A DNA stretch of 64,000 nt, taken from Paraglaciecola sp. MB-3u-78. GTDB taxonomy: Bacteria > Pseudomonadota > Gammaproteobacteria > Enterobacterales > Alteromonadaceae. Below, piece after piece: positions 17,741-27,171 of this stretch (the first letter of the stretch is position 1; each line of letters opens with the position of its first letter). Under the pieces are notes generated by a model. It did not search any database, was not told the origin of the DNA, and saw only the letters and a program-made list of their open reading frames with translations. The translations under genes were made by a program, and so were the position numbers. Location: NCBI RefSeq assembly GCF_002835935.1, contig NZ_PJCF01000005.1, positions 186,001 to 250,000 on the forward strand. Direction: 5' to 3'.

Positions 17741-18418
17741 ATGTCCATGAGCGAACAAGCTTTACCTTATGTTGAAGTCAATCCTAAAAGTAAGGCAAAA
17801 GCCACAGTCATTTGGCTCCATGGCTTAGGCGATTCTGGTAATGGTTTTGCCCCAATAGTACCTGATCTAAAATTACCTGATGAACTAGGCATTCGGTTTG
17901 TTTTCCCCCATGCACCTACGCGCCCAGTGACCATCAACAATGGCATGTCGATGCGTGCTTGGTACGATATTACCAGCCTAGATTTTAATAACAGGGCAGA
18001 TAGCCAAGGTGTAAAAGAGTCATCAGACTTAGTCGCCGATTTAATTGAAAAAGAAATTGCCCAAGGTATTCCGGCAAATAAAATTGTCTTGGCGGGCTTT
18101 TCTCAAGGTGGAGTGATTGCCTTGCATCTAGGCACTCGCTACGAAAAATCCTTGGCCGGTGTTATGTCTATGTCTAGCTATATGAGTGAGCCAGAAAAAC
18201 TCAGTGATGAAGCGCACGCTGCGAACAAAAATACAGCCATATTTGTTGCCCACGGCACTCACGATGATGTAGTACCAATCTTTATGGGCAATGCGGCGTT
18301 TAAAGTGTTAGAAAGCAACGGCTATAAAGTTACTTGGCATGAATATGCCATGCAACACAATGTGTGTATGCAGCAATTAAATGATATTTCAACCTGGTTA
18401 CAAGAAACTCTCAAGTAA
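17741..18418 (+). CDS. Phospholipase/carboxylesterase family hydrolase
   Basis: Alpha/beta hydrolase of 225 aa in the acyl-protein thioesterase / carboxylesterase group. The family start ATVIWLHGLGDSGNGFAPI (about 22-40) gives the oxyanion region. The nucleophile Ser is in LAGFSQGGVIAL near 117, the Asp in FVAHGTHDDVVP near 168 and the His in YAMQHNVC near 203. It is cytoplasmic, with no signal peptide. The physiological substrate (short-chain esters, acyl-thioesters) is not defined by sequence. It is probably co-transcribed with cyaY. Confidence 0.9.
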   Translation: MSMSEQALPYVEVNPKSKAKATVIWLHGLGDSGNGFAPIVPDLKLPDELGIRFVFPHAPTRPVTINNGMSMRAWYDITSLDFNNRADSQGVKESSDLVADLIEKEIAQGIPANKIVLAGFSQGGVIALHLGTRYEKSLAGVMSMSSYMSEPEKLSDEAHAANKNTAIFVAHGTHDDVVPIFMGNAAFKVLESNGYKVTWHEYAMQHNVCMQQLNDISTWLQETLK

Positions 18419-18465
18419 AGCAGAACTTTCTCCATCACCGCGACGACACACTGTGCTGCGGTATT

Positions 18466-19353
18466 TCAAATACGCTCACGAAAAAAATCGACAATGGTTT
18501 TAATTTTGTGAGTGTCTCTAAGTTCGGCTGGGTAGACTGCATATATACTGGCGGGCTGGCTGTACTCGGGTAACACCCGTTGCAACTTGCCCGACGTCAC
18601 ATGTTGATTAATGTCCCAAGCAGAACGCAATAATATTCCGCAACCTGCTAGCGCCCAGTCAACAGCAATCTCGCCATTATTTGTGGAAATTGCATCATTA
18701 ACACTAATAGATTCTTGCTTACCACGGATGTTCATTTGCCAGACGCCGACTGGATGATCTCGCTCTTTGATGGCGATGCATCGATGTTTGCTGAGCTCTG
18801 AGAGACGTTTAGGAATTCCGTTTTTTGCGAGATAACTAGGTGCGGCTACTAGCCATCGCTCATTCTCAGCCAGTTTGCGGGCGATCAAGTGGGGCGCAAT
18901 TTGGTCGCCAATACGCAAGTCTAAATCAAAGCCTTGTGCCACTGGGTCAATCACTTTATCCAACACTTCGAACCTAATGTGAAGCTCCGGAAAGTTCGCG
19001 ATAAGTTCACCCATGATGGGACCTACAATTTTGCGGCCAAATCCGAAGCTGCTGCAAACCCGGAAGCGGCCCTTAAGTGTGTTGTCGCCAAGGCCACTTT
19101 CTGCCACAAGCCTATCGAGTTTATCTAGCACTTCCGTGGCGAGCCCAAGTAATCGCTCGCCATCGTCAGTCAATGAAACACTGCGCGTTGTGCGATGGAA
19201 AAGTTTGAGATGCAGCATAGATTCCAATAAACGCACACGTTTGGAAATAAAAGCAGGTGACATGCCCAGTTCATCGGCGGCTGTGTTGAAGTTGCCAAAT
19301 CTAGCGACTGCGGTGAATACCAACAAGTCTTGTGGTGCAGGAAGATTGTTCAC
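18466..19353 (-). CDS. LysR-family regulator next to D-malate/tartrate dehydrogenase (DmlR-like)
   Basis: LysR-type regulator of 295 aa with the winged HTH at 5-65 (ARFGNFNTAADELGMSPAFISKRVRLLE) and the effector domain after residue 90. Acceptance of a SPAFISKRV recognition helix is typical of the DmlR/TtuA-like subgroup. It is transcribed divergently from the dehydrogenase gene at 19459 with a 105-bp shared region carrying inverted repeats. By analogy with E. coli dmlR-dmlA it probably activates that gene when its substrate is present. The analogy rests on gene layout and family, not on measured data. Confidence 0.85.
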   Translation of the reverse strand: MNNLPAPQDLLVFTAVARFGNFNTAADELGMSPAFISKRVRLLESMLHLKLFHRTTRSVSLTDDGERLLGLATEVLDKLDRLVAESGLGDNTLKGRFRVCSSFGFGRKIVGPIMGELIANFPELHIRFEVLDKVIDPVAQGFDLDLRIGDQIAPHLIARKLAENERWLVAAPSYLAKNGIPKRLSELSKHRCIAIKERDHPVGVWQMNIRGKQESISVNDAISTNNGEIAVDWALAGCGILLRSAWDINQHVTSGKLQRVLPEYSQPASIYAVYPAELRDTHKIKTIVDFFRERI

Positions 19354-19370
19354 AGTTTATGTTTAATGAG

Positions 19371-19414
19371 TTTACATTAGTGACTATTGTTTACTAATGA
19401 CCATTAAATGTAAA
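19371..19414. promoter_or_regulatory. Divergent LysR operator region
   Basis: Between the divergent LysR and dehydrogenase genes are nested inverted repeats: CATTAGT (19375-19381) with ACTAATG (19393-19399), spaced 11 nt, and TTTACATT (19371-19378) with AATGTAAA (19407-19414). The T-N11-A spacing of the inner pair fits a LysR recognition site. Function is inferred. Confidence 0.5.
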
Positions 19415-19458
19415 GTAACAGCATTGCAACAACTGTTAATAAAAAACTGGAACTCAGT

Positions 19459-20538
19459 TTGAATAAATCTCACTACTTAAAAATTGCTTGCCTGCCCGGA
19501 GATGGGATTGGTAAAGAAGTTTTGCCTGAAGGGCAACGTGTATTAAACGCCGTAGCAAAAGTGTTTGAATTTGAGATTGAATGGACTGAGTATCCTTGGT
19601 CGTGCGAGTACTTCGCCAAACATCGGCAAATGATGCCCGATGACGGCCTAGAGCAACTTCGTCTGCATGATGCAATTTATCTAGGGGCTGTGGGTTTTCC
19701 TGGCGTCCCTGACCATATTTCACTGTGGGGATTGTTGCTGCCAATTAGGCGTGAATTTAATCAATATGTGAATCTCAGGCCAATTCGTTTGATGCCAGGT
19801 ATGACGTCGCCGCTTGTCCGCGCAGTTCCTGGTGATATCGACTTTTTGATTGTCCGAGAGAATACCGAAGGTGAATACTCTGATCAGGGTGAGGTCATAT
19901 CGCCAGATACTGATGAAGAAACAGTCATCCAGCATTCCGTATTTACACGTAAAGGCGTTGACCGAATTCTGCGCTACGGTTTCGAGACGGCCATGAAACG
20001 CCAGCGAAAACTGACGTGGGCCACCAAATCCAATGGTATTTTCATTGCGATGCCATACTGGGATGAGCGAGCTGAAAAAATGTCCGCTGAGTATCCTGAT
20101 GTCACCACTGAACAGTATCATATCGACATTCTGTCAGCGCATTTCGTTACAAAACCAGAGAAATTTGATGTGGTTGTTGCCTCCAATCTGATGGGCGATA
20201 TCCTATCTGATCTTGGTGCAGCTTGCACCGGAACTATCGGCGTTGCCCCTTCAGCCAATCTCAACCCAGAAGGCGAATACCCTTCTATGTTTGAACCTGT
20301 TCATGGCTCAGCACCGGATATTTATGGCCAGAATATTGCTAATCCAATTGGACAGATTTGGTCAGGTGCGATGATGCTTGAGCATCTCGGACAACATGAG
20401 GCATCCAAAGCTGTAATGGTTGCTATCGAGAAAGTCTTGGTCGGTGGTGTGCTCACGCCTGATATGGGAGGCAAGGCCTCTACCCAAGAAGTGGGTAAAG
20501 CAATCGCAAATCAAATTTTGCATCAAGGAAACAAATAA
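19459..20538 (+). CDS. dmlA: D-malate / tartrate dehydrogenase (decarboxylating)
   Basis: Protein of 359 aa in the isocitrate/isopropylmalate dehydrogenase family, subgroup tartrate dehydrogenase / D-malate dehydrogenase. It oxidises and decarboxylates D-malate (to pyruvate) or tartrate using NAD. Diagnostic parts are IACLPGDGIGKEVLPEG (8-24), the substrate Arg residues in LLLPIRREFNQYVNLRPIRL, IVRENTEGEYSDQGE, the metal-binding Asp residues in ASNLMGDILSDLGAA, and FEPVHGSAPDIYGQNIANP. The start is TTG (19459) with GGAACT upstream. Divergent from a DmlR-like LysR gene and followed after 1 nt by an SGNH-type lipoprotein gene, so catabolism and extracytoplasmic hydrolysis seem linked. D-malate versus tartrate preference cannot be told from sequence. 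Confidence 0.88.
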   Translation: MNKSHYLKIACLPGDGIGKEVLPEGQRVLNAVAKVFEFEIEWTEYPWSCEYFAKHRQMMPDDGLEQLRLHDAIYLGAVGFPGVPDHISLWGLLLPIRREFNQYVNLRPIRLMPGMTSPLVRAVPGDIDFLIVRENTEGEYSDQGEVISPDTDEETVIQHSVFTRKGVDRILRYGFETAMKRQRKLTWATKSNGIFIAMPYWDERAEKMSAEYPDVTTEQYHIDILSAHFVTKPEKFDVVVASNLMGDILSDLGAACTGTIGVAPSANLNPEGEYPSMFEPVHGSAPDIYGQNIANPIGQIWSGAMMLEHLGQHEASKAVMVAIEKVLVGGVLTPDMGGKASTQEVGKAIANQILHQGNK

Positions 20539-20539
20539 A

Positions 20540-21382
20540 ATGCACAAGGTAACGATAATACTCATTATTGTGGGTGTTCAATTCTTGGTAGCGTCTTGCG
20601 CTAGATCATTTGATAAAACTACAAATCCAGAGCTTGCGGTCGATAGCTCAGACTGGCCCCAACCGAAAGTGAAACGCTTACAACTTGAAAACCCAACCCA
20701 TATATTGTTTGTCGGTAACAGCTACCTGTATTACGGAGACAGCGTCCATAATCATGTTCGCAGAATAGCCATCGCGGCGGGCATTCATGATAGCTCCGAA
20801 ATGAGCTACAAATCAGCCACTATTGGTGGCGCAGCAATCTTTGACCACAATATTGATCACTTACTGAACCCCGAAAACCTTCGCGTTGATAAGCCTTTTG
20901 AAGTTGTCATCTTGCAAGGTGGAAGTGCTGCACCACTGTCAGAGAAGAGGCGGGAGCGTTTTATGCAAACCACAAAAGACTTTGCTGCAAAAATTAAGCT
21001 AGCCGGTGGTGAGACTGTCCTCTACATGACCCATTCTTACGTAGAACCACATGCTAGATATCGCCCCGGCATGATTAAGGATATTGCGTCTTTGTATGTG
21101 GCAGCGGGGAACAAAATTGATGCCTTAGTGATACCCGTTGGTCTTGCTTTCGAAGAAGCCTATCGGCTAAGACCCAATTTGCAACTCCACAAGTCTTTTG
21201 ATGGCTCACACCCCGATCTTGCCGGCACCTATTTGGCATCTGCAACAGTATTTGCGAGCATCTATGGCATTTCCCCTGTAGGCAATAGTTATGATTACTA
21301 TGGGGCGATTGATCCACAAACTATGTTATTCCTGCAAACAATTGCGCAGAATACAGTGGCGAAATTCTATGGTCGTAATTGA
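20540..21382 (+). CDS. SGNH/GDSL-type hydrolase lipoprotein
   Basis: Protein of 280 aa beginning MHKVTIILIIVGVQFLVASC, a lipoprotein signal with the lipidated Cys at 20. The SGNH-like blocks are ILFVGNSYLYYGD with the nucleophile candidate S61, a Gly-rich block (VILQGGSAAPLS) and DGSHPDLAGTYLASATVFA containing the Asp-His of block V. DUF4886-like SGNH hydrolases are the closest family I recognise. It follows dmlA by 1 nt. A second relative of the same architecture is at 27168-28046, next to the dicarboxylate transporter. A longer frame upstream overlaps dmlA and is not used. The likely role is periplasmic or surface ester hydrolysis; the substrate is unknown. Confidence 0.75.
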   Translation: MHKVTIILIIVGVQFLVASCARSFDKTTNPELAVDSSDWPQPKVKRLQLENPTHILFVGNSYLYYGDSVHNHVRRIAIAAGIHDSSEMSYKSATIGGAAIFDHNIDHLLNPENLRVDKPFEVVILQGGSAAPLSEKRRERFMQTTKDFAAKIKLAGGETVLYMTHSYVEPHARYRPGMIKDIASLYVAAGNKIDALVIPVGLAFEEAYRLRPNLQLHKSFDGSHPDLAGTYLASATVFASIYGISPVGNSYDYYGAIDPQTMLFLQTIAQNTVAKFYGRN

Positions 21383-21509
21383 TAATGATCTTTGAAGCAG
21401 AGCTAATTCTTTACGAATTAAAAACCCCCGAAACAAATCTGACAATTTGGTTTATCTTACGTGTATTTCGGATATAGGAAAATGTCGGTGCAAAAAAATA
21501 AGGGTAAAG

Positions 21510-22112
21510 ATGATAGATAGTCATAGTCCACAGTCCAATGACCCAAACTTAGAAAGTGCAATGCAACAGTTTATTGCACAGACCAAAGCCCAGCAACTAG
21601 CGATCTTGAAAAATATGGTTTATAAGGGCGAAGCAGAAGAAATTTTGCAAGAAGCCTATTTAAAAATTTATTTGTTAGTCCAGAAAAACCCCAATAAACA
21701 ACAGCCATTACAGCAACTAATTTTGCTGAAACCTTTGTTTTATTCTATTGCTAAAAATTTAGCAATCACTATCATTCGCCATCAAAAGGTAGTGAATTCA
21801 CATTTTCAGGCTAGTGTTAGTGATATGGATGCAAATGAACTTTGGCAATCTCAAAACTCAGAAGATGAGTTAATTAAGCAAGATCAAGAAGCCTTGTTAC
21901 TTGAAGCGATCAATCACCTGCCACCTATTTGTCGACAGGTATTTGTACAAAGAAAGATACAGGCAAAAAGTCATAGCGAGATTGCGGCTATGTTGGGGAT
22001 TACCACTAAGACCGTGGAAAACCATTTAAGCAAAGGTCTTATTTTGTGTCGCAATTTTGTACAAAAAGCGCAACAAGTTAAAAACAATAAACTGCGGGTA
22101 AATTCGAATTGA
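21510..22112 (+). CDS. ECF-type RNA polymerase sigma factor (FecI-like)
   Basis: Sigma-70 family protein of 200 aa. Region 2 is in the first half (EAEEILQEAYLKIYLLV, then LFYSIAKNLAITIIRHQK). Region 4 is ALLLEAINHLPPICRQVFVQRKIQAKSHSEIAAMLGITTKTVENHL. The ATG at 21510 is chosen over 21447 because it follows AAGGGTAAAG. The stop overlaps the next gene by 4 nt (TTGA). With a FecR-like partner and a TonB receptor immediately downstream, it fits the surface-signalling scheme in which the receptor, the anti-sigma and this sigma control receptor expression. Confidence 0.9.
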   Translation: MIDSHSPQSNDPNLESAMQQFIAQTKAQQLAILKNMVYKGEAEEILQEAYLKIYLLVQKNPNKQQPLQQLILLKPLFYSIAKNLAITIIRHQKVVNSHFQASVSDMDANELWQSQNSEDELIKQDQEALLLEAINHLPPICRQVFVQRKIQAKSHSEIAAMLGITTKTVENHLSKGLILCRNFVQKAQQVKNNKLRVNSN

Positions 22113-22486
22113 ATATTGAAGAGTGGTCAGGCTATGAAGTATCAGAAGGTGTGCTTGAACAAGCAGCTAACTGGTTAGCGGTGCTTGATAGTGAAAACCT
22201 AGACAATAATCAACAGATTGCATTTTATGACTGGTTACAACAACAGGCGTCACATCAACAAGCTTACTTAGAGCTATCAGAATTGTGGGCTAAAAGTTCC
22301 TGCATCAAAAGCATGGAGCATTTAGTGGAGACGTCCAAAGTGCTGCCATTTCCAAGTCACCTACCTAGACCCGAGTTCCAAACCAATATCCCACAAACCA
22401 CCGCCAGTCCGGCATGGGCCTATTCATTGACTATCGGCCTTATTTTAGTGGGCCTAAGTCTGCCTATCGTTCAAAATATTATTTGA
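22109..22486 (+). CDS. Short FecR-like anti-sigma protein (DUF4880 plus one TM only)
   Basis: Protein of 125 aa starting at TTG 22109 inside the sigma-factor stop (TTGA overlap). Residues 13-70 match the N-terminal DUF4880 domain of FecR-type regulators (AANWLAVLDSENLDNNQQIAFYDWLQQQASHQQAYLEL). A single hydrophobic span follows near 103-122 (AYSLTIGLILVGLSLPIVQ). The usual periplasmic FecR domain (about 200 aa) is missing. The frame ends cleanly and about 115 bp of non-coding DNA separate it from the TonB receptor, so I see no sign that the missing part was cut off recently. It could be an anti-sigma that no longer contacts the receptor, or a degraded one. Confidence 0.75.
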   Translation: MNIEEWSGYEVSEGVLEQAANWLAVLDSENLDNNQQIAFYDWLQQQASHQQAYLELSELWAKSSCIKSMEHLVETSKVLPFPSHLPRPEFQTNIPQTTASPAWAYSLTIGLILVGLSLPIVQNII

Positions 22487-22602
22487 TACTAATCGTCAAG
22501 TTTTTACTTCTTTGTAAATAAAATGTAAAAAATAGTAGGGGTTTTTCAATTCTCACGCGTTAAGTATGAAAAGAATAACAATTCATTCATCGAGGCAAAC
22601 AC

Positions 22603-25602
22603 ATGACACATTGTTTTACTAAAAATAATACCCATCGATTTACCCCCAAACTTCTTTCTCTCACTATCGCTTCTCTTTTTTCATTGTCGAGCTTTGCCCA
22701 AGAGGCCACAACCAATACCAAAGAAGAAGAAGTTGAAAAAATTCAAGTGATCGGCTCCAATATCAAAGGCGGACAAGTAGCTGAGGCCCTAGCGGTTACT
22801 GTCATCGGTTCTGAAGTGATAGGTACTTTGGGCATTGATTCCATAGATGACTTGTTACAACTTATTCCTGAAAATGGACAAAATTTTTTTAATGAAGGTG
22901 AAAATATTAGTGGCGGCGTGAATTCCGCAAGGGGTGACATAGGCACCTATAACTTACGTAACTTGGGTACTGGTAACACTTTAGTATTACTTAATGGTCG
23001 AAGAATGGTCAACTCGGCGTCCTATCAAACTGAAGAAGTGGGCGGTAGTTTTGTGCCGGTCACCTCGGTGAATGTCAATACTATTCCTGTTGTCGGCTTA
23101 GATCGAGTGGAAGTGTTGCGCGATGGTGCATCAGCCATCTATGGAGCAGATGCCGTAGCAGGCGTTGTAAACCACGTTATAAAATCTGATTTTGTTGGGT
23201 TTACACTCTCAGGCAGATGGGCAGAATATCAACATTTACCCCGAGACCAACAAACCCTCACCCTTGAGTGGGGCAAAGATTTTAATGAAGGTAGAACTAA
23301 CGTTAGCACCTTTTTCAATTATTTCTCTCGGGACAGAGTCAACTCCCAAGATGATGAACGTTGGGCCAATTCTGATTTTCGGTCACGGGTGCCTGAAGAT
23401 TCACCGTGGTTTGGTGATACCGGATTTCGTAGGGATTCTGCCAATTCACTATTTGGTCAATATGACTTAGTTAGCAGTGCATCAGGTGCAGGTGTAAGAG
23501 ATATATTTACTGACGGGAGCGGTGAATTTGAAACTTACCCTATTGGTGATGCACGTTGTGAATACGCACTCAATGCCACTACCTGCGGTGCCATAGATGG
23601 CCAAGGGACTAATCGTCTCAACCTAAATGCCGATCGCGACCTCAGTTCAGAACTCTCGCGGTTGAACTTGTTTATGTTTATTAACCATGAATTCGAAAAC
23701 GGCGTTGAAGCCTTCACTGAAATGTCTTACTACAAGTCAGAAACCAACTTGAGACGCCATGCCAGTGCTTCTTTTTCAACTTCTAAACTCAGAGTGGGTG
23801 CAGAAAATTACTATAATCCGTTTGGCCCTTGTGGCTCACCGAACAGGTTAGCGGATGAGAGTATTCCTGATGTGCCATGCAGTGGCCTTGAATTAACTAT
23901 TGATAATTATCGCTTTGCCGAGCTACCGCGTATTATCGATAACGACGGCGACTCTTACCGTTTCTTACAGGGATTTAGAGGTGAAATGGGTGAGTGGGAC
24001 TGGGAAACGGCCTTTGCACACTCCAAGGCGACAAAAGATGACGTTACCCGAAACCGGGTATCAAATACCCTGATGGCAGAAGCCTTATTTGATTCCACAG
24101 CCGCAGCTTACAACCCTTTTAGTGGTGGAGTGGATTCTAATATTGAGCGTGCTCTGATTGATGTAGTGCGTTTAAGTGAAACGGAATTAACCACTTTTGA
24201 TGCAAAATTTTCTCATCCTGAAATATTTACTTTGCCTGCTGGCCCTGTCGGTTTTGTAGTAGGAGTTGAATATCGTAACGAGTCATTTGTTGATGACAGA
24301 GATGACAGACTGGACGGCACTATTGCTTTCACCGATTATGAAGGTGACACTTATCCTTTCGTATCAGATGTGGTTAACTCAAGCCCGACGCCTGATAACT
24401 CAGGCGAACGTGACGTATCTTCATTATTTGCGGAACTTCAAGTCCCTATTCTCAAAACGTTAAACGCTCAGGTGGCACTACGCTATGAGGATTTCTCTGA
24501 TGTGGGTAACACCACTGTAGGTAAGGTGGCCTTTGGCTGGCGTCCAATAGATATGTTGTTGGTGCGTGGTTCATGGTCAGAAGCGTTTCGAGCGCCTAAC
24601 CTAGTGACCATCAACGAAAGTATCGTGGCACGTAATAATACTCGAAATGATTTCGCGTGTATCTATGCAGCAGAAAACGGCGGTGATCCTGACCAAGATA
24701 CGCTTGATTGTAGAAACTCCATACAACGTATTGCTCAAGGTAGTGGTCTTCTAGAACCTGAAGAGTCGACTAATACCTCTGTGGGTCTGGTACTGACCCC
24801 TACAGATGATTTCACTATCACCTTCGATTACTGGTCAATAGATAAAGAAAATACTATTGGTTTGTTTGGAGAAGAAAATCATACCGTATTGGATTTATTA
24901 GCGCGGATTGAAAATGGCCTAAATAATTGTGATACAGCGCAGTTTAATCCTGCTGTCACACGTCAAGCTCCAGACGATGATCAAACCGCGATATACGAAG
25001 CAGCTGGCCTTTGTGCCGGAGGCGATATCCAATTTATAGATGACCAATATGCGAATCTGGATGACCGTAACTTAGCAGGTTATGACATTGGTATTTATTA
25101 CGACTTACAAACTGAAATCGGCAAGTTCAAGTTCAGTTACAACGGTTCATTCATTGAAAAATTTGAACAAGTGGCGGGTGGTCAAGCGGCGTTACTGGTA
25201 GCTGCACAAGAATCTGGTGTGTTGCCAGCTAATATACCTATTGATGGTTTTGCTGATTTAATCGGTCAAGATGGTAACCAAGAAAAACGCCAATCGATGC
25301 GGGTTTCATGGCGCAAAGGTGATCTCGCCGCATCTTTGAGTGGTAACAAGATAGGTAGCTTTTATCAAAGTAGGTTAACTCTAGATGATGGTACACTTTA
25401 TGTCGTACCTTCAATGACCACGTTTAATGCCACCTTTGATTATAACTTTGATGTGAATGACATCAGTACTCGTTTACGTTTAGGCATTCGGAACTTAACC
25501 GACGAGCGGGCACCACTTACTAGCAACTACTTCGGATTCTCCTCCGATGCACATCGAGATTTTGGTCGCAGCTATTACATGGACTTCAAAACCAAGTTCT
25601 AA
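22603..25602 (+). CDS. TonB-dependent outer-membrane receptor
   Basis: Receptor of 999 aa with a Sec signal peptide (residues 1-32, ending SSFAQ). The plug domain (about 45-180) has EKIQVIGSNIKGG, NLGTGNTLVLLNGRRMV and RVEVLRDGASAIYGADAVAGVVN. A 22-strand barrel follows, ending RDFGRSYYMDFKTKF with the aromatic C-terminal residue required for BAM insertion. The type is that of the large receptors used by Alteromonadales for carbohydrate, peptide or organic-acid uptake. Genes upstream (ECF sigma and FecR-like) and downstream (SLC13 transporter, SGNH hydrolase, M14 carboxypeptidase) suggest uptake of a conjugate that is cleaved in the periplasm. The substrate is unknown. Confidence 0.93.
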   Translation: MTHCFTKNNTHRFTPKLLSLTIASLFSLSSFAQEATTNTKEEEVEKIQVIGSNIKGGQVAEALAVTVIGSEVIGTLGIDSIDDLLQLIPENGQNFFNEGENISGGVNSARGDIGTYNLRNLGTGNTLVLLNGRRMVNSASYQTEEVGGSFVPVTSVNVNTIPVVGLDRVEVLRDGASAIYGADAVAGVVNHVIKSDFVGFTLSGRWAEYQHLPRDQQTLTLEWGKDFNEGRTNVSTFFNYFSRDRVNSQDDERWANSDFRSRVPEDSPWFGDTGFRRDSANSLFGQYDLVSSASGAGVRDIFTDGSGEFETYPIGDARCEYALNATTCGAIDGQGTNRLNLNADRDLSSELSRLNLFMFINHEFENGVEAFTEMSYYKSETNLRRHASASFSTSKLRVGAENYYNPFGPCGSPNRLADESIPDVPCSGLELTIDNYRFAELPRIIDNDGDSYRFLQGFRGEMGEWDWETAFAHSKATKDDVTRNRVSNTLMAEALFDSTAAAYNPFSGGVDSNIERALIDVVRLSETELTTFDAKFSHPEIFTLPAGPVGFVVGVEYRNESFVDDRDDRLDGTIAFTDYEGDTYPFVSDVVNSSPTPDNSGERDVSSLFAELQVPILKTLNAQVALRYEDFSDVGNTTVGKVAFGWRPIDMLLVRGSWSEAFRAPNLVTINESIVARNNTRNDFACIYAAENGGDPDQDTLDCRNSIQRIAQGSGLLEPEESTNTSVGLVLTPTDDFTITFDYWSIDKENTIGLFGEENHTVLDLLARIENGLNNCDTAQFNPAVTRQAPDDDQTAIYEAAGLCAGGDIQFIDDQYANLDDRNLAGYDIGIYYDLQTEIGKFKFSYNGSFIEKFEQVAGGQAALLVAAQESGVLPANIPIDGFADLIGQDGNQEKRQSMRVSWRKGDLAASLSGNKIGSFYQSRLTLDDGTLYVVPSMTTFNATFDYNFDVNDISTRLRLGIRNLTDERAPLTSNYFGFSSDAHRDFGRSYYMDFKTKF

Positions 25603-25621
25603 TATTTTCTTATCCTTACAA

Positions 25622-25650
25622 GGGCCAGACTTTCTTAGATGATCTGGCCC
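25622..25650. other. Hairpin between receptor and transporter genes
   Basis: GGGCCAGA (25622-25629) and TCTGGCCC (25643-25650) form a perfect 8-bp stem. No T-run follows, so it is more likely a transcript-stabilising or attenuating hairpin than a full terminator. Confidence 0.5.
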
Positions 25651-25689
25651 GCCTCAATCAATAAATTAACTTAAACACAAGGCAGTAAA

Positions 25690-27171
25690 ATGAGTAATAG
25701 CTTACCGGATATTACCGATCAACATCGTGCTCGATTCCAAGATATAGGTTTGGTAATGGGACCAGGCGTTTTTGTCTTGATGATGTTATTTGGAGGATCC
25801 CAAACCACAATGGAACCTGCGGCATGGCGTGTGGCAGCTGTTGGTTTATGGATGGCCATTTGGTGGGCAACAGAAGCGGTACCTGTGCCGGTTACCGCAT
25901 TTTTACCGATTGTTGTCTTTCCATTTTTGGGTATTAGTACATTGGCAGAAGCCACAGCATCTTATGCCAATCCGATAATTTACTTGTTCCTCGGTGCGTT
26001 TATTTTAGCCCTTGCTGTAGAAAGATGGGATTTACACAAACGTATTGCCTTGGCCATTTTATCCTATACCGGTACTGACGGTAGTCGCTTGATTGGCGGC
26101 TTTATGTTGGTTGCTGCATTATTGTCCATGTGGATGACGAACACCTCTACCACTATGATGTTAATGCCCATCGCATTATCTGTGGCTAGAGTGATTGCAG
26201 ACAACAATACCCACCTGAATCAAGAACAAACCAAATCATTTCAGGTAGCCATGTTACTTGGACTGGCATATGCCGCTACAATAGGTGGTTTAGCCACATT
26301 AGTCGGCACCCCACCTAACGCACTCTTAGCCGCGTTTCTAAACGAAAACTATGACATTAAAATCACCTTTGCTAGCTGGATGTTAGTGGGAGTACCCGTG
26401 ATGTTAGTGATGTTGCCATTGGCTTGGTTATCTCTTACGCGCTGGACCTTTAAAATAGATATTCCGGCTAACCCTGAGGTGAACAAACATTTAGCACAAT
26501 TAAAGGATGACTTAGGAAAAATGACATCCGCAGAAAAACGTGTGGCTGCTATTTTTGCACTAGTGGTCATATTTTGGATTGTTAGAAGACCTATATCCAC
26601 ATTGCTGAATATCGATTTTTTGACTGACACTGGCATAGTGATGTCAGCAGCCTTGTTATTGTTTTTATTACCCAGTGGCGATAAAAAACAACCGCAAATT
26701 ATGATTTGGCATGATGTTAATCGACTACCTTGGGGAGTACTTATTTTGTTTGGTGGCGGCTTAAGTTTAGCCGCTGCTGTTTCTTCTTCGGGTCTGGCAG
26801 CCTGGTTAGGCAGTAGTCTCACTCCTCTTGGCGCATTTGGCATATTTGCCTTAGTGATTGCCGCCACCGGTTTAGTGATATTTTTAACTGAACTCACCAG
26901 CAATGTCGCAACAGCAGCCACCTTTTTACCAGTAGTCGCTGCAGTCGCCCTTGAACTAGGTGTGTCGCCATTATTATTGTGTGTTCCAATTACTTTAGCA
27001 GCAAGCTGTGCCTTTATGTTGCCAGTTGCCACACCGCCCAATGCTATTGTATTTGCATCTGGACTTATCAATATCCCGCAGATGGTCCGTGCAGGTGCGG
27101 TACTAAACGTGATTGGTATGATATTACTTTCTGCCGTCTCAATTTGGTTAGCACCTTTGGTGTTTTTATGA
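25690..27171 (+). CDS. SLC13/DASS sodium:dicarboxylate symporter
   Basis: Inner-membrane transporter of 493 aa with about 12 membrane segments. It belongs to the DASS (SLC13) family: the first SNT-type motif is MTNTSTTMMLMPIA near 157, then GGLATLVGTPPNALLA near 203. The second half carries LTELTSNVATAATFLPV near 400 and LPVATPPNAIVFASG near 450. Such proteins import succinate, malate, tartrate, citrate or sulfate with sodium. The stop overlaps the next gene start (ATGA). A dicarboxylate substrate would fit the D-malate/tartrate dehydrogenase 5 kb upstream. The 240-aa open frame on the opposite strand is a shadow. Confidence 0.92.
   Translation: MSNSLPDITDQHRARFQDIGLVMGPGVFVLMMLFGGSQTTMEPAAWRVAAVGLWMAIWWATEAVPVPVTAFLPIVVFPFLGISTLAEATASYANPIIYLFLGAFILALAVERWDLHKRIALAILSYTGTDGSRLIGGFMLVAALLSMWMTNTSTTMMLMPIALSVARVIADNNTHLNQEQTKSFQVAMLLGLAYAATIGGLATLVGTPPNALLAAFLNENYDIKITFASWMLVGVPVMLVMLPLAWLSLTRWTFKIDIPANPEVNKHLAQLKDDLGKMTSAEKRVAAIFALVVIFWIVRRPISTLLNIDFLTDTGIVMSAALLLFLLPSGDKKQPQIMIWHDVNRLPWGVLILFGGGLSLAAAVSSSGLAAWLGSSLTPLGAFGIFALVIAATGLVIFLTELTSNVATAATFLPVVAAVALELGVSPLLLCVPITLAASCAFMLPVATPPNAIVFASGLINIPQMVRAGAVLNVIGMILLSAVSIWLAPLVFL

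Noticed and set aside
20420-20539. Extended N terminus of the SGNH lipoprotein overlapping dmlA
   Set aside because: The internal Met at 20540 begins a textbook lipoprotein signal; the extension would hide it.
26349-27071. 240-aa minus-strand frame opposite the SLC13 transporter
   Set aside because: Antisense of a well-supported membrane protein; low-complexity Ala/Asn/Lys/Thr sequence, no start signal.
26979-27167. Extended N terminus of the second SGNH protein overlapping the transporter
   Set aside because: The ATG at 27168 overlaps the transporter stop (ATGA) and starts a signal peptide; the extension is the transporter gene in another frame.
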